From: Glebionis coronaria
Taxonomy: Eukaryota; Streptophyta; Magnoliopsida; Asterales; Asteraceae
Assembly: GCA_025667525.1 (NCBI GenBank)
Contig: CM046878.1
Coordinates: 575,216,868-575,280,867, forward strand
Length of the DNA: 64,000 bases
Reading direction: 5' to 3'
The notes below the pieces were generated by a model that was not told where the DNA came from, did no database searches, and saw only the letters and a program-made list of their open reading frames with translations. The position numbers and the translations under genes are program-made. Position 1 is the first letter of the stretch. Every line of letters begins with the position of its first letter. Shown here piece after piece: positions 31,231 through 45,700 of the stretch.

Positions 31231-33190
31231 TTAAAAAACTTTCTTTGCCGGCCATATTACTTGTACTTACGTCTCTTTGTCAAAACCAAGTGTCAATGTA
31301 AATGATACAAACAATTTAAGTTCTCATTTTTTTCCCTTTTGAATTTACAAAATTAAGTTAATTAGCCGCTAATAGTATTTGTCAAGCAAGTGTTAAATTT
31401 TGATGCCTTTTTGTTTAAAGTGTGCCTACTACACGAAAGTAGTTTTGAGGAAAAGAAAGAAAATTGTGACATATCAATCGCTTGTCATAAGAAGCAAAAA
31501 TGATAAAAGCTTGTCCAGAACAATCCCAGTGCCAAGGAAAATGACTTTTTTACACTAGCATATAATACGTGTAGAAAACTGTTGTTTCGTAAAATAGTAG
31601 TGAATAAATATAAAACCACCAAAATGATTTGTGTCTGAATGGCACCTCATGTTATGTGTGAAGCATCTCTACCAAATAATGTTATGTGTCATTACAAAAA
31701 AAAAGCTACACACGAAAATAACAGGAAGAAATGATAATTTACACTTCTTTGCTTACTTTATATATCCTGCTATATTTTACTCACTTAAATTGGGGTTTAC
31801 ATTATATTGTTTCATTTGAACACTCGTTTTGGTAAGAAAAAAAAGTTCTATTTGGGTGTAAACTAACAAATTAGGTTTCCAAATTTTATTTCTTTTTGTT
31901 ATGTTACAAATGTAATGAAGTGGGTTAGGTTCAAAATGTGAACTTTTGAATTATTAACGTTGTCCAACTAATAGAATGAGATATAATTGGGCCTGAAAGA
32001 AGAAAGTATTTGGGCTCAGTAGGTCACAAAGGACTCTTAGATCTAAATGGACACCAATTCCATTTGTAATAACCTATGGGGTCTACCAAATATGTTTGTT
32101 CATACCATGACGGTGCACAGACACATACAACCGAAGCTTTCTGGCAACTATGCGACGGGGGTTTCCCTGGAAGCACGGTAACCAGAAAGAATTTTGTCAC
32201 GTAATGTATATATTTGCTAAAAATATCTATTTTTTCAAAATGAACCCGGTTACAAAATTATGTATAATAGTATTAAAAATTTTGTGTACCCGATGATTTT
32301 ATAGTTCAGCTTCGCCCCTAATGTGACGAGTAACCAACCAAGGAACTGAGGAAAAGGCAAGGATCTTACGAATATTAAATAAAGTATCAGACGTATCTAC
32401 TTGGTTTGTTCATAGGAAAAGGTTGTAATTTTGTTTTGAATTTTAAATCCCACATGGGTAAAGTAATAAAACTTTGCTTACTTTATATATTGTGTTGTAA
32501 TAATCTAACTCAATTTGGGATTAGCATTATATTGTAACACATAGTACCTTCAATTGGTTAAAAAGATAAATATATTCAATTGAGGTTTCATGTGTTACAT
32601 TCAATTCAAGTTCTCTTAAATTTTTTTATTTCTTTTTGTTATGTTTCATTTGATGTTTAATAATGCGAGAGCAGAATAATATAATGAGATTTCACATGCT
32701 ACGATCAAGACCATCAACTATTAGAAAGCATCTTCATCATGATCTCTCACTGACAAAATTAGGTTAATAAGCCGCTAATCATATTTGGAAAGCGAGTCTT
32801 AAATTTATGAGGCCTTTTTGTTTAACTCGTACGCTTTAATTGCCTACCATACATCAAAGTAGTTCTGGAGGCAAGAAAAGAAAGTTGTGACGTATCAATC
32901 GTGTTTTACTAATGACTGTTGCTAAGAGGGTTATACATATTTACAGTAATATTTTTGCTCAAAAGAAAGCTACACACAAATTAATGTTCTTTGAAATAAA
33001 ATTTTCTTTTAAAACTCTTGCAAGCACATTTTTAACATTAGGTACGCTATCGGAAAATAAACAACACAAGAAAAGAAACGGCCGTCTGCCTTTTCTTGGC
33101 TCATCCTGACCATTAGTGTCACTATTCATCTTCTGGCGATTGCACATTGTATCTACGTTTCATTCATTTCTGCAACATTAACCTTTATAT

Positions 33191-34959
33191 AAAGGAGGAG
33201 AATCACGCATCCATAGGAGCAGTGATTCTCCTCACAAACCGACTTAAATATAATATCCGTCCTCTCTCACAGTCTTCATTCCCTCTCACAACTTTTTCAC
33301 ACACCAACACATAGATGTTCCGTTTCATTGATTCCGTTACATTAATGGTCACCCCGTTTTTTATTAATTGGGGTGTTGATTTGCCCTTTGGGGCTGATTA
33401 GTTTGGCTTTTGGAGATTCATTTTTAATTTGCCTTCTTAATTAATTGCTCATTACAATTAATGCTGGGCTGCCCTTTTATTTGGCTCTTGGCCCTTACTT
33501 GGTGGTATATATACCACCAATAATTTTTATCTCGCCATAGCCAGTATATGAAAAAAAAAAGGCCTCCATTGTTTTGGTATAGATCTAGATGATCCGCCAC
33601 GTATTCTTGGTGTGAGTTTAACCATGGTGACGGAATCCATTGTTTTGGCACAGATCTAGATGATCTGCCACGTATTCTTGATGTGAGTTTAACCATGGTG
33701 ACAGAAGCAGCCTCATAAAAGGTATACACATGTTATTTCACTCAATTATTAGCTTAATTACTCAATTATCTTAATTAATTAGGGTTAGGGATTTTGGTTT
33801 TCTGCTGATTAGGTTGGTCTTAATTTCTTTTCGTGTAGCCGTGATTTGTTGCCTTCGGTAACTCGATCTGCTCGGATTCGTATCATGAAGCAGTGAGTTA
33901 TTGGGGTGTGATGAAAACCCTTTGTTGGGTCTGATGGAAACCCTCATTTTTAGCTCTGATTCACAGATTCAGTTCGTACCAGGTCTGATGGAAACCCTTT
34001 CTTGAACATTACATTTTAATATTGGATTGGCAGCCTATTTATTGTTCATAGTGTTGCATGATTTTCCTTTTATCATAAATTAGATGATGTTGAATTCATA
34101 CCGGGTTTGATAGAAACCCTTTCGTGTGTTTGATGGAAAGCCTAAATTTTTTAGCTCTGGGTATTTATTCTTTGTGGTTTGAACCGCATACCCATAACCC
34201 TCTTCGTTGCCACTAGGTTCTTCGTTGCCTCCGTTCATGACGTGCGACGTTGATACTCGGTAGGTGGCGTCAGTTTTGTTTGGTGGTTGTTTCCTTTTAC
34301 GGTCCTGCTGGTTCATAGAGAAAGTGTCATGACCTTGACTAGCTTACCTCAACTTAATCACACTGAGTTTTGAAAACAGTTTTTAGCCGTCCAGATTCAT
34401 AAAAATAAAAAAATCTAATTTATGAGGATAATTATTTGCTTCTTATGCGACTTTTATGTTACACTTATGTCAAAGGGGAGAAAACAGGCGGATAACGATG
34501 GCCACAAGTGACCCGCATCTTGGCAGGGCATCACGGGTCCGTGTTTGCAGCCATGGCGGGTCACACGGTCGTTTATCCGGTTCTGGATTTTAAAGGGGCT
34601 GTGATGATGGTCTAACAGCCTGTTTTGGCGGGCTTGATAAATATTAGATTACGCGCACCTTGGCGAGGCAACCTCGGTTGGTTCGCAGCCATGGTGTCCG
34701 CTTCTTTTTATTCTGATAAATGCCTTATCTGAGCCTGGTGATAAACTTTCTTCTGTTTATGCAGTCTGGGGTTTTGTAGCCGCTCTTAAAAAACTTTTTG
34801 CAACCTAATGTAATGGAATCAATGAAACGAAAGATCTATGTGTTGGTGTGTGAAAAAATTGTGACACGGAATGAAGACTGCGAGATAGGACATATATTAT
34901 ATTTAAGTCGGTTTGTGAGGAGAATCACTGCTCCTATGGATGCTTGATTCTCCTCCTTT
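33191..34959. mobile_element. Inverted-repeat structure with terminal hairpins (copy B)
   Basis: Duplicate of 20807-22573, including the 71-bp tandem duplication (33566-33707). The region on to 37322 repeats the copy A features in order: the recurring CTTGGC...CCATGG motif, the ~37-bp duplication and exon-like blocks near 36400-36750. Confidence 0.6.
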
Positions 34960-37322
34960 TGTTTAACATAGTATTACCCGTCGCTTGGCGCGGCAGGTCT
35001 TTCGATTTGCAGCCGCGACACGATCACCATTTGTCTGCCTTACTGATTGTTCTTAGCAGTTAATGGGATCGATTGTATGTGATTAGCTCATTTGCACGAC
35101 CCGGGTTAAACCTGAGATCGCACGTATCTTGGCAGGGTAACCTCTTGAGGTTGCAACCATGGCGTTTGTATCCGATTTTTTCTTGAACGGTTCGTGAGAG
35201 TAGAGAGAAGTAGAGAAGTAGGTGTAGAGTTTGTGAGATGAGATGTGGGTTTGTGAGAGGAAGCAGAAATGATATTTTAGTTTTGATAGAGGATAATCAC
35301 TATTCCTATGGATTCTTGATTCTCCTCTATTATATATAAGAAAGTTTATAATGTGAAGTGAGTGGTTGTTCATGGTACACCGGGATTTTGACTGGTCCTC
35401 ATGAGCAAACCGGGTTAAACTTGATATTCCACCCTTTGGTATATGCAATTGTTAGGGCTGTTCCTGGCCCTTTGATTGTTTGCTGCCGTTTATATAACTT
35501 GTCTCCTGGCATGGTAGGTCTTTGTACTTGCACCCACGAAAAGCCTAACATTATTGGACTTTGTTTCTTCAATATTTTTTTGGGTCCATTAAATTTATGG
35601 TGGGGTTCCAGCTGTTGGAACCCCGTATGTTTTTGGGGCATGATAATCAGTTACAATGACATGGGGTAAATCATTAATTTCAGTAGAACGTTGCTGCACT
35701 TATGGTGCACATGTTTTGCCCTGAACAGTATCTCGCCTCACCACCCAGTATACATTCATGATCGGTAAGCGGTGTGGTAGCGCGTTTTGTTTCCGTTGAA
35801 CTTTCTGGGTTGGTTATTTCATAACGGGTTGTGATGGCTGAAAGCGATGAACAAATTGGGTTGTACGTCTAGTTACCAGTTTCCAACTATTACAGTATTA
35901 GTTTAGCGATCATGATGATTGTCGACCTGCTTTTTATCATGATGGTTGTCGTGACTGCCGGCGATGAAGAAACTGTTTTGTGCGTCTATTTTTCGGCTGC
36001 CAAGTATTATTAGTTTGGCGATAATGATAGGTGCCATCGAGCTGATTTTTGGCGTGGCATCACGACATCGAGTTTGTAGCCATAGCAGGTCGATCACTTG
36101 AATCTCCGGTACGACGCCTTCAACTCTGAGCCATCATTTAGTCGCTTGCCGTTGACATTTTTTTTCTATCACTGGCATTAAGAATCAAGTCGTCCGCCTG
36201 TGTTACACTTGGCATTGAGAATCAAGTCGTCCGCCTGTGTTACAGTTTCCTAGCGAATCTCGCGCCGTCAGTAGTAAGTCTCATTATATGTTGTTTGATT
36301 GTTTTTAATGAACTGTTGTTTGATTATCTCATTCATTAATTCGAGTTATAAACCGTTGTCTGATTCTTTTTTTCTACATTGTTATTTGATTGTCTTATAG
36401 GTGGGTAGCTATGGAGAAGAGTAATCTGCCGATAAAAAGGTTATTTTGTGCGACTATTCTCAAGGTAAGGGAATACAAATGATCGCTTATTTGGTTTTTA
36501 TACATTTTGGATTCTAAATTTGTGCTTCGGAACATTTGTGCATTATGAATATGGAGGAAAGCTAGATACAAAGGTATTGCTAAAATAAATATTTCAAATC
36601 AAGACAATGACTAGGAAATGAGATTTTGATTAGTGATAATATCTCATACTCTCAAATAGTGTGACGAACTCAGTTGCTATTTTTGCTGTTTGCAGGACTG
36701 AAAAGCATGGTGGGCGGTGGTTCCCCCATTCAACTGTCCGATAATTCCTAAGTAAGTTTATTATTATCTAATCAGGCTTTCCTGTTCATGCCTATGCACT
36801 TAAATAAATCAAGCTGCTATAGGTCCAAAATTTATTAATGAGCAATCCCAAACACTCACTATCGAGTAGATTTACTCAAATTTGACACCATTTTATAAAT
36901 ATGGGGGATAACAGATACTACCATCAGTAGCTTTCGGTTAATTATCAATGGAATAATATAACAACTATGGCTAAAATGTAAAACACAGCTTTTAGAACTT
37001 TGTTGTGTCAGGCAATCTGAATTGTCAACATTTTACCGCGATTTTGGAATTCTTTTTCGCTAATTGGTTTACAATTTTTTACTTGTTAAAGACTCATCAG
37101 AACCTACGTCTTTCTTACACATTTTAAGTTATGATATCAGCTTATTAGAACTTATTTGGGCTTATAACATCTTATAAAAGTGTTTTCTTTATTTTAAAGG
37201 GCGTTTGGCAACAGCTTTAACAACATACTTTATAGTTCTTTGTATTAAACGCTTCAATTAATTTTAACCCTCAAAATTAATTTTTTTTATTTTAAAGGGA
37301 TAACAGATACTACCAGCAGGTG

Positions 37323-40300
37323 TGATGTAGTGTTTTAGTATATATTTACTTTTAGGAAAAAGCAAATATAAACGCGGCAAGTATTAAACTTGACGATTTA
37401 ATGAAAAACCGACAAATCGAATAAATGCGGGTTCGTTCTCGAAGGAGGTGTATATTGTGTATGCCAATTAATAAAATAACAATGTTTGGATTAGTGACGT
37501 TTTTTGGTTTAGAAGAGAAAAATAAAAGACGAGCTACGACTACGATTTAAACTACGATGAATGACGTAAAACGCGAACGTAAATACGTAAAACGTGACGA
37601 ATTTAAAATTAAAACCTAAAAATTAATTAAATGATTAAACTAAGTCTTAAATAATATAAATAAGAATAAAAATCCAACAAAAATATTTTAAAACCTTTTA
37701 TTAATTAAATATTCAATTTTTAATGCTAATTAAAGCCCAAAAATTAAATATAATTAACAAAATGTCCAAAATATTAATTTATTGAACTAATAACTAACTT
37801 ATATTATTTAAAGACTAAAAACTATTTTTCTTGAATTTTAAAAACTATTTTTCTATTTTTTAATGACTTAAAACTATTTTTAAATTAAAATAATCCTAAA
37901 AAATAATAAAATAATGACAAAATTAATCTAACAATTTTAAAAATCTTAAATTACCCTAATGAACAGTAGAAAATTGAAAAAGTTTGAAAAATGTAAAATT
38001 TATCACTAAAAGACAAAACAGTTTATTAAATAAACCCTAATTAACTTAATTTAATTATAAAAAATAATTAAAAAGGTGAACAGTAACTAATTTTTAAACC
38101 AAAAATCTTAAACTAATTTTCTAAACCTAAGAAAAATATTAAATCTGAAAAATATATATTTTTACCACTAAAAGACAAAAACAGAATATTAAAAAGTAAT
38201 TAAAATATCTAAATAATATAAAAAATGGAAAATGAACAGTAAAATAAAAAGTGATTAAACTGAAAAATCAAGAATTAAAAAAAAGAATATAGAAAAAAGA
38301 ATTATGACCTAACTCCTATTTAAGGGCACTAAAGACAAAAAACTTAGAATCTGATAGTGACCTTTTTTGGTTTCTGTCTTTTTGTGCAAGCAGGGGGAAC
38401 AAATACAAAAGCAGTGGGAAAGGAGTTCCCACTGCTTGTGTTAAAAAACGGATCTGGGCAATCAATTGCTTGTAACTTGATGATTACTTGGATTCTTTGG
38501 ACAACCAAGGCACCCCTACACTCAGTGGAGTGTAGGGAGTCAAAATAAAGCAAAAAAACACAAGTTCAATACAAGAAAAACACAAAAACGGGCAAGAACA
38601 GTTACTGTTTTCAGAAAGATGGCTGTGGTGTTGGTTGCTGATATAGATGGCACAATGGTGAGTTTCAAGGGCCTAGAACTTGCACACAACACATCCAAAC
38701 AACACACAATCAAACCCTAACCCTAGATGGACCTATAATCTAACATACAATGCAAGATGGTGGTCAAATTAAACAGAAATAAGGCACAGTGATGCTAATT
38801 CTGATTTTATAGGCAGATTATGTCAAATGAGCATACAACTTGCTTTTTAAACTTATCAAAACTCAAAGCAATTATCCTACTAACTAACACTACCCTATTG
38901 AAGTGTGTTTAAGCTAATTACAAGCCAAATATAGGTAAAATAACCAGCCTATCAAGCAAACCCAAACACCCCCTTAATTTACTGAAACTTGATTTTAACA
39001 AAGATGCTTGACAAAGGTGACTTCAAACTGACTAATCAACACTCAAACATACTTCAGGAACAACATACAAGCATAAACAACAATTATACTATCATTCAAA
39101 TAACAAATCCCATAATAATCACATAAGCATCAAACTAAAGCAAGTTTAGTGGGTTCAAGCTATACCTGCCTGACCTACATCCAGGCCAGGCTATGGCCTG
39201 CTGATGCCATCACCAAGTGAGCTTAAAGGAGAGCTTAAGAGATTAGAACAAATGCTATCAATGTAGAGATGCTAGTGGTGGATATCAAGATCCACACACC
39301 CAATATATCTTCAAAAATTCTTAAAAATCCTTCTTGAACCTGCCAAAAATAACAACAAGGAATAGTGACCTGTTAACACAAGCCAATAAGCTAAAAAAAT
39401 CAAGCTTATTGAATAAGCTGCTTCTAGCTTATTGCTTCAAGATAAATAAAAAAACTGATACTTTTCAAAATCCTTTTTAAACTATACTTGTGAAAACAAC
39501 TAAACTACACCAATCTCAATCAATCAACAAGCCTAAAGCTTCCACTTTCACTTCCACTTTAAGCCTAGATGATTTTCAAAAAATTGGTAAGAACACGTTT
39601 TTACTTTCTTGAAAACTTCTGAAAACTGAACCCTTGTGAAACTTTTTTAAACTAACTTTGAAATTCAAACAAACCTTAAACTAGAAAAACAGAATAATGG
39701 AACACAGTATTTATGCCAAAAAACTCAAGCTTTCATTATCATTAATAACTTAAAAAATTTTACATAAAAAACTGGAACAATCTGAAATGAGGCACATACC
39801 ACCTCATTTTATACTAACTAGAAGAAACTACTAGAAGAACTAACTACATGAAACCCTAATAAACAAAATTCCAATCATGCCCTTGGTCTTCTTGTTCAAA
39901 TCTTGGTCAAAATTAAGCCATGTGAAGTGCCAGCTGTTTGAATGTATCTTGGCCCTTTGTTTTTGCTTGGAGAAGTTAACAATCACCTTGGAACCGTAGA
40001 TGAGCTGTGCCAAGCTTGTCTTGTTGCTAAACGAGTACAGAGAGCATGTGGGTGGGGTTGTATGGTGAGAGTGACATTGCTTGGGGAGTTGGGAAGGGTT
40101 TAGGTTAGTGTGAATTAAAGTCCTGGAAAGTATTGGGTTTAATTGTTTAGCTAATTAAAAGTTGATGATTAGGGTTCTTAGGATTAAGGAGGAGCAGTTT
40201 TAGGGGTTTAGTGGGTTTTGGAGGGAAGGTTAAATATTAATAAACTCGTTTAAACGAGTTTATTAAATTAATCTGGTTTGGGTGAGTGGAAGAATGAGGT

Positions 40301-40889
40301 GGCGTGGAGGGTGCACGTGATTGGTGGATGGGTTAAGGAAGATGACGTGGCGGGCTGTGAGTGGGAGAGGGGAGAATGGATGTCTGGCCAGGTTTGCCCC
40401 CCATCTTTCTGTCTCTTTACACTTTGTAAAAAACTTCATCAACGCCCCATTTAGCCTTGACAACTTTGGCCAAGTTGTCGTTTTTGGCACAATCTTGTTA
40501 CAACTTTTTCCAAGGGCTTTTAATGCACATTATGCATTCATCAAGGACCAAACTTGCACATAATCAATATTATAAGGACCCAAATGCAATTATGAGTTTT
40601 GCAAGGGTATAAAATGTCAAGTCTTCCAAAGTAGAGGGACCAAAGTTGCCAAATCTTCAAACTTCAAGGACTTCAAAGGAAATTCATGATTCGGGTCCGG
40701 TTCTTTGTGCGGCTTCATTTCCCGTGTTCGTTTTTGCTTGATTCCTTTGATCTTTTGGTGAATTCACGATATCCATACCTAAAATACACAATGAACAAAC
40801 ATAGGCACATATATGGGTATTTTGACGATATTTTAAGCGTTTTAAGCCCAATTTGGACGATGAGACTATGTATAAATACAGTCTCATCA
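37323..40889 (-). repeat. 3' LTR (left) of the gypsy element
   Basis: Bounded by TGATGTAGTG and GTCTCATCA. The section ~38330-40090 (aligning with 25945-27708) has a different texture from the AT-rich start and may be an older nested insertion; its edges are not resolved. The palindrome CCTACACTCAGTGGAGTGTAGG lies near 38514 (written here only as its two halves, CCTACACTC and GAGTGTAGG). Confidence 0.9.
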
Positions 40890-40900
40890 CTCCCCCATAC
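40890..40900 (-). promoter_or_regulatory. Polypurine tract next to the 3' LTR
   Basis: Minus-strand GTATGGGGGAG directly before the LTR start; primes plus-strand cDNA synthesis in LTR elements. Similar AGTATGGGGG tracts occur at 42237-42248 and 42295-42304. Confidence 0.75.
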
Positions 40901-42757
40901 TAAACCATTGCCGTGTCCCCACGCAATGCTAGAATTAAGTATCATAGCACTTCCAAAATTCATTTTATGATGACATTTATTCAAGACATAAATTTAAACT
41001 ACTACACGTGTTTTAGACATAATGTATTGTTTTCATCACGAGAATATGACTTTTGGGATCATAGAACAAGAACACGTGAATGCTTCGTTAGAAATAATTT
41101 CGTCGTCCTCGATTTTCACCCAATTCCATGCTAAGCGTGTGACGAGATCATTGTTATTATAAGTTAGCAACACGAACACATCTTATGAGTGTTAATTACG
41201 AACCTAAACTCCCTTATTCCTAATTGGTATCTCTTATATTTTATTTTTGTCTTAATGATCACGAGGATACATCATTGACTTATGCGTGAATAGAGATTAG
41301 GTCTAAAAATAGAAACTTAACGGTGTAACCAAAATCATCAAATCAATAATTCATCCCAATAGACAACGATGTCAAAAAATTAAGTCAACAAGAAGGATCG
41401 ATAAACACGGTTTTATAACGGTTTTGAACATGAGACTTATTACCAAGACTTTTATACGCCCCCTAACGGAAGGGCCTTATTATCTTTGGTTTACCTCCAT
41501 CTTTTATTCAACTTCGCCATGAAGCTTTTATTATGACTTTGGTCTTGCCTTGCCTTTTATTATCCGCCTCATCGGTGGTTTTATTAGCCAAAGACGTATA
41601 TCCTCACGCTAAAGCGAATTTTGGATCTTTAAAGCTTCGAAGATTAAGGCTTGATTCACTTTCAATTTGGGCATAGATTTTTCGGCCTTGTGAGCTTCAA
41701 ATTTTTGCTTAATTTAGGTGAGCACTTGAAATCTTATTATTAGGTGAAGCTTTCGATTATTCGGGTGCCAATACTTCAAAACCGTGACGCTGGCGATACC
41801 TTAATGTTTTCCCAATTTAATTACATGGAAGCTACCAAAACAAATTAGAAACCCAACAATAGTGACTAAACCGCCAAATCAATATTTATTAACAATTATT
41901 TATGCAAAAGCGTTGGGAGAATAAGCTAATAATTACTACACATGAGATCGTGACGATTACGAGACTTATAAATAACTCTATCACTTCTTGTCCTCATTTA
42001 AGAGACTTAGCCTAAAAAAAGTTAAGGAATCGAGCTAAGTGCTCAACACGCACGGTCGAGTCAAAAATTACTCTCGATCTCACCATCGGAAAACCTACAT
42101 TCGTGTCTTAAACACTTATGAAAAACAAGAAAAATTTTAAAATTTGGCCATTTTTAGCCTTATTTGCAACAAAACGATAGCAAAAAGATGAATATTGGAT
42201 TGCGTGTTGACGTAAGCAAGGTGAAGTATCTACTCACCCCCCCATACTAAAACTAAACATTGTCCTCAATGTTTCGAGTCTAGGGGTGTAAACACCCCCA
42301 TACTAGAGACGAAGTCGAATGCTTATTCTCGAGCATGGAAAGGGTAAAACGAATAACCTAAAAGCCGTTTATGAATTATGCTAATAAGATAAACGTTAGA
42401 ACATAAAAGGATATCATCGGATATCGGAATCTCCAAAGGCAACGATCGAAGCTCGAGTGCTACGTAAAACGAACACGAGAGGCTTCAATGATGACGATGA
42501 ACCTAATGAATCACAATCACAAACAACCACGAAACAAAGGTAGGAAGAGCACAAGTCCCCTCGTTACGTTAACTTAGAAAGCAATAATATTTACAAGGAT
42601 AAGCATGAGAATCCCCCACGAGGCACCTTGTTTTTGTTAACCGAGTCAAAAGCTCGACTCGGATCCCCATAAATGTGATCATTTAGGGATAATCTTGGTA
42701 TGGTCATTTTTGGTGGGGCTTACATGATAAACAAGGCCCAAAAGTACGTGGAGTACT
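40901..42757. other. Long 3' untranslated internal region of the gypsy element
   Basis: No ORF or pol motif on either strand. A PPT-like region at 42237-42304 precedes sequence reading CATTGAGGACAATG on the minus strand, which in Athila/Tat-like elements lies just after pol. This suggests pol was lost between here and the ORF end. Confidence 0.55.
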
Positions 42758-45700
42758 TTAAAAACCCGATAAACGTATACCGGGGTCAAAGATAGCGTCC
42801 TCGTTTTCGGATGAAAGACGAAACAACGCTACTTCAACACAAACCCCAATGGGGTAGAAGAAAAGAGATAAGAAGTAGAAAGGTGGGGCAATGGGTAAGG
42901 CAAACTTATGAGCTACTCGAGGTAGACTCACACCAAGCAAACGAAAAGATTTTCCATTTATTGCATCGGTGGAAGACCGAGATTTCCCTTTACAAGCAAT
43001 TCCGGGATCGTAAATCTCGTCCTCGGTGGAGAAACGTGAGGGAACATTTGGGGCTTCCCCCACACTAGATCCACACACACCATCGTCAAAAGGAGTAGAC
43101 GAGGTGGTAGCACTCACAACACGATGTGATGACGGAGTTAAACATGTAGAAAAATCATTTAAAACATTTTTAAAATCTTTTCCTTTTTCATCGTTCAAGA
43201 ATTCTTTATGAAAACCCGATTTAATGATGTCGAAAATATTTGGCGTGTCAAATTCAAAATTAGTCGCGCTAAAAATCCTCACATTTAAGTCATTGGTGGG
43301 AGGGGGTGGCGGATTATATAAGTTCTCAAAACGTTTGTCAATAAAGAACACCGCCCCCTCGGGGTCTACATACTCGTCATCCCCATGAACGTCGATCTCA
43401 TCGATTTCTTCATCAAAGATAGGCTTGTCAAACCACGGTTTGTCATTCCCCTCCTTGAGTATTTTAGAAACTCTCTCGAAGAGATCACGATCAAGCACGA
43501 AACCATCATTCTTTTGTGGGGATCGTTGATAAGTTAGATCCTCACGAATGTGGTAAACGTCATTCTCAAATGAGGAGTGTTGATAAGGTAACTCCTCGAG
43601 AATGGGATTTTTGGTGGTCACATGAGTTGGTTCGTCATCAAAAATAAGACGTTCCAACTCATTGAGTTCATCCTCGATCTTGGAAAGGTCGACCTCACTC
43701 GTAGGTGGAAGTGAAGGCATAAGAGCAAGCTCTCGTTCAATGATTTCCTCAATCTCGGGATCAAACTCATAATCATCGTACTTCACATGTTTCTTCTTAG
43801 GAGAATCAAAAATAGCATGTGGATTTCGAAGTACGTGATCAAGCTCGGCAAAATCGCCATCGTCATCGTCAAAGAAAGAGTCGATGTGAGCACTCACAAC
43901 CATGGACTTACAAGCACTAGGGCTATGCTTAGGTGACTTTCCTAAGACGAGAGGATCGATGTCGACAAACCCTTTAGCCTCAACGGGTGTTGGGCTAGGC
44001 AAAGGAGGCACTTCGATGGAGTTAGAAGTTGAAGCCTCAAAGACGTGGTCCTTCGAAGGTGGTGAAGACGAATCCATTTTGGTCATTGTCGTGATGGCAT
44101 TAACGTCACCCTTCGGAATTGGTGTTTCACTTGTTTCGCTAAAAACATCCCAAAGTGAGTTTTCATCCATGAATTTACACATACCCTTTTGAATTAGGTA
44201 CACGTATTCTTTATCATCAAAATCATCATCTTTAAAACCGTTTTTCTTAATTCTTTCAAAACATGCATCAAGCTTCATTCTTTCCGCTAAAGTAAACATT
44301 TTGAAATCATTAGAATTTGAATCATTAGGTTTTGAAACCTCGGTTTTTTCATTCTCATAAAATCCTTGGGATTTTCTAGCGAAAAAGTCTATTTTCTCAT
44401 CCCCATATCTCATAGTAAGTCTCCCCTCGTGAACGTCGATTACGGTTCTAGCCGTCGATAAGAATGGTCGGCCTAAAATAATGGGACATTTAGGGTCACA
44501 CTCGTAATCGGATATAACGAAATCCGCGGGAAAAACAAACTTTCCAATCCTAACATAGACATCCTCGGCTATTCCAATTGGTATAAGTGGAGTACAATTT
44601 GCAAGCTCGATAGTCATGTTCGTGGGGGTAAGCGAAGGCAATCTCATCAATTTCCATAGAGAATGAGGCATGAGATTGATGCTAGCACCTAAATCGGCAA
44701 GGGCTAAACATCCCTCAATCTCGGAAAAATCACAAGGTAGTAGAAATTGGCCCGGATCCTTTTCCTTTCTCGGCATACGCCTTTTGGGTTTTTTAAGAAG
44801 GATCGAAGCACAAGTTTCTTCAAGGGTTACTTTGGTAAGGTCGACAAAGCTCTCTTTTTGAACCGTGGATGGAAATTGAGGTACACGAGGGTGTGCACTC
44901 TTTTCCTTGGTCGCCACGTTCACCCCATTGACTTTAGAACAAGAAGACGTCTTAGAAGTCGAGGGTTGAGAGGGATAAACAACACGGAATCCTTCAAGGT
45001 TAGGGGTAATCACACGACCTTTCTCACGAGACGAGGCGGCTTTACATTGTTCTTTCGGATTAGCAACGGTGTCACTCGGTAACGAACTTGATGACGAACC
45101 CGAGGCTTTGTTCATTATAGCCGAAAACATCTTTTTTATATCAATTTGCCCTTGCTCAATCTTCGTATTTTGCAATTTCAAAGTATTTGTAAAGTCGTTT
45201 TTCAAAGTACCAATTTCTCCCTCTAATCGTCTCATATTAGCCTCATTCGTTTTCATGTAATTTTGAAAATCGTTTGACGAACTATTTTGATTAGAATTAA
45301 AGTTCCCTTGGTTTTGATTACTTCTTTGAAAATTGTTTTGATTCCCACTTGAAAAATTATTTCCTTGATTGTTATCTCTATTTTGCCAAGTTATATTACG
45401 ACCTTGATTATAACCTCCTTGATTTTGATTCGAAAAATTTCCTTGTTGATTATTTCCTTGAAAATTGTTTCGATTTTGAAAATTGTTGCCTTGGTTATAA
45501 TTGCCTTGTTGTGATGGACCGGCGTTATTTTGATTTTGATTAGAAAAATTGTTGTTTAACGCACTCACATTCGACGTTTGGCCATCCGTAGCCGCACACT
45601 CGTAATAATTATGAGGTCCACCACAAAACGTACACGAAACCTCAACCGCTTTCACCGTAGCGGGAGCGTCTTTCTTTTGCATCTCAATGAGATAAGACGT

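Larger units (their letters stand above)
28566..40093 (+). repeat. Tandem segmental duplication, copy B
   Basis: Near-identical to 16177-27708. It ends inside the left gypsy LTR, where sequence continues as intact LTR (A reads GGGAGTTGGGGTTG, B reads GGGAGTTGGGAAGG). Confidence 0.95.
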
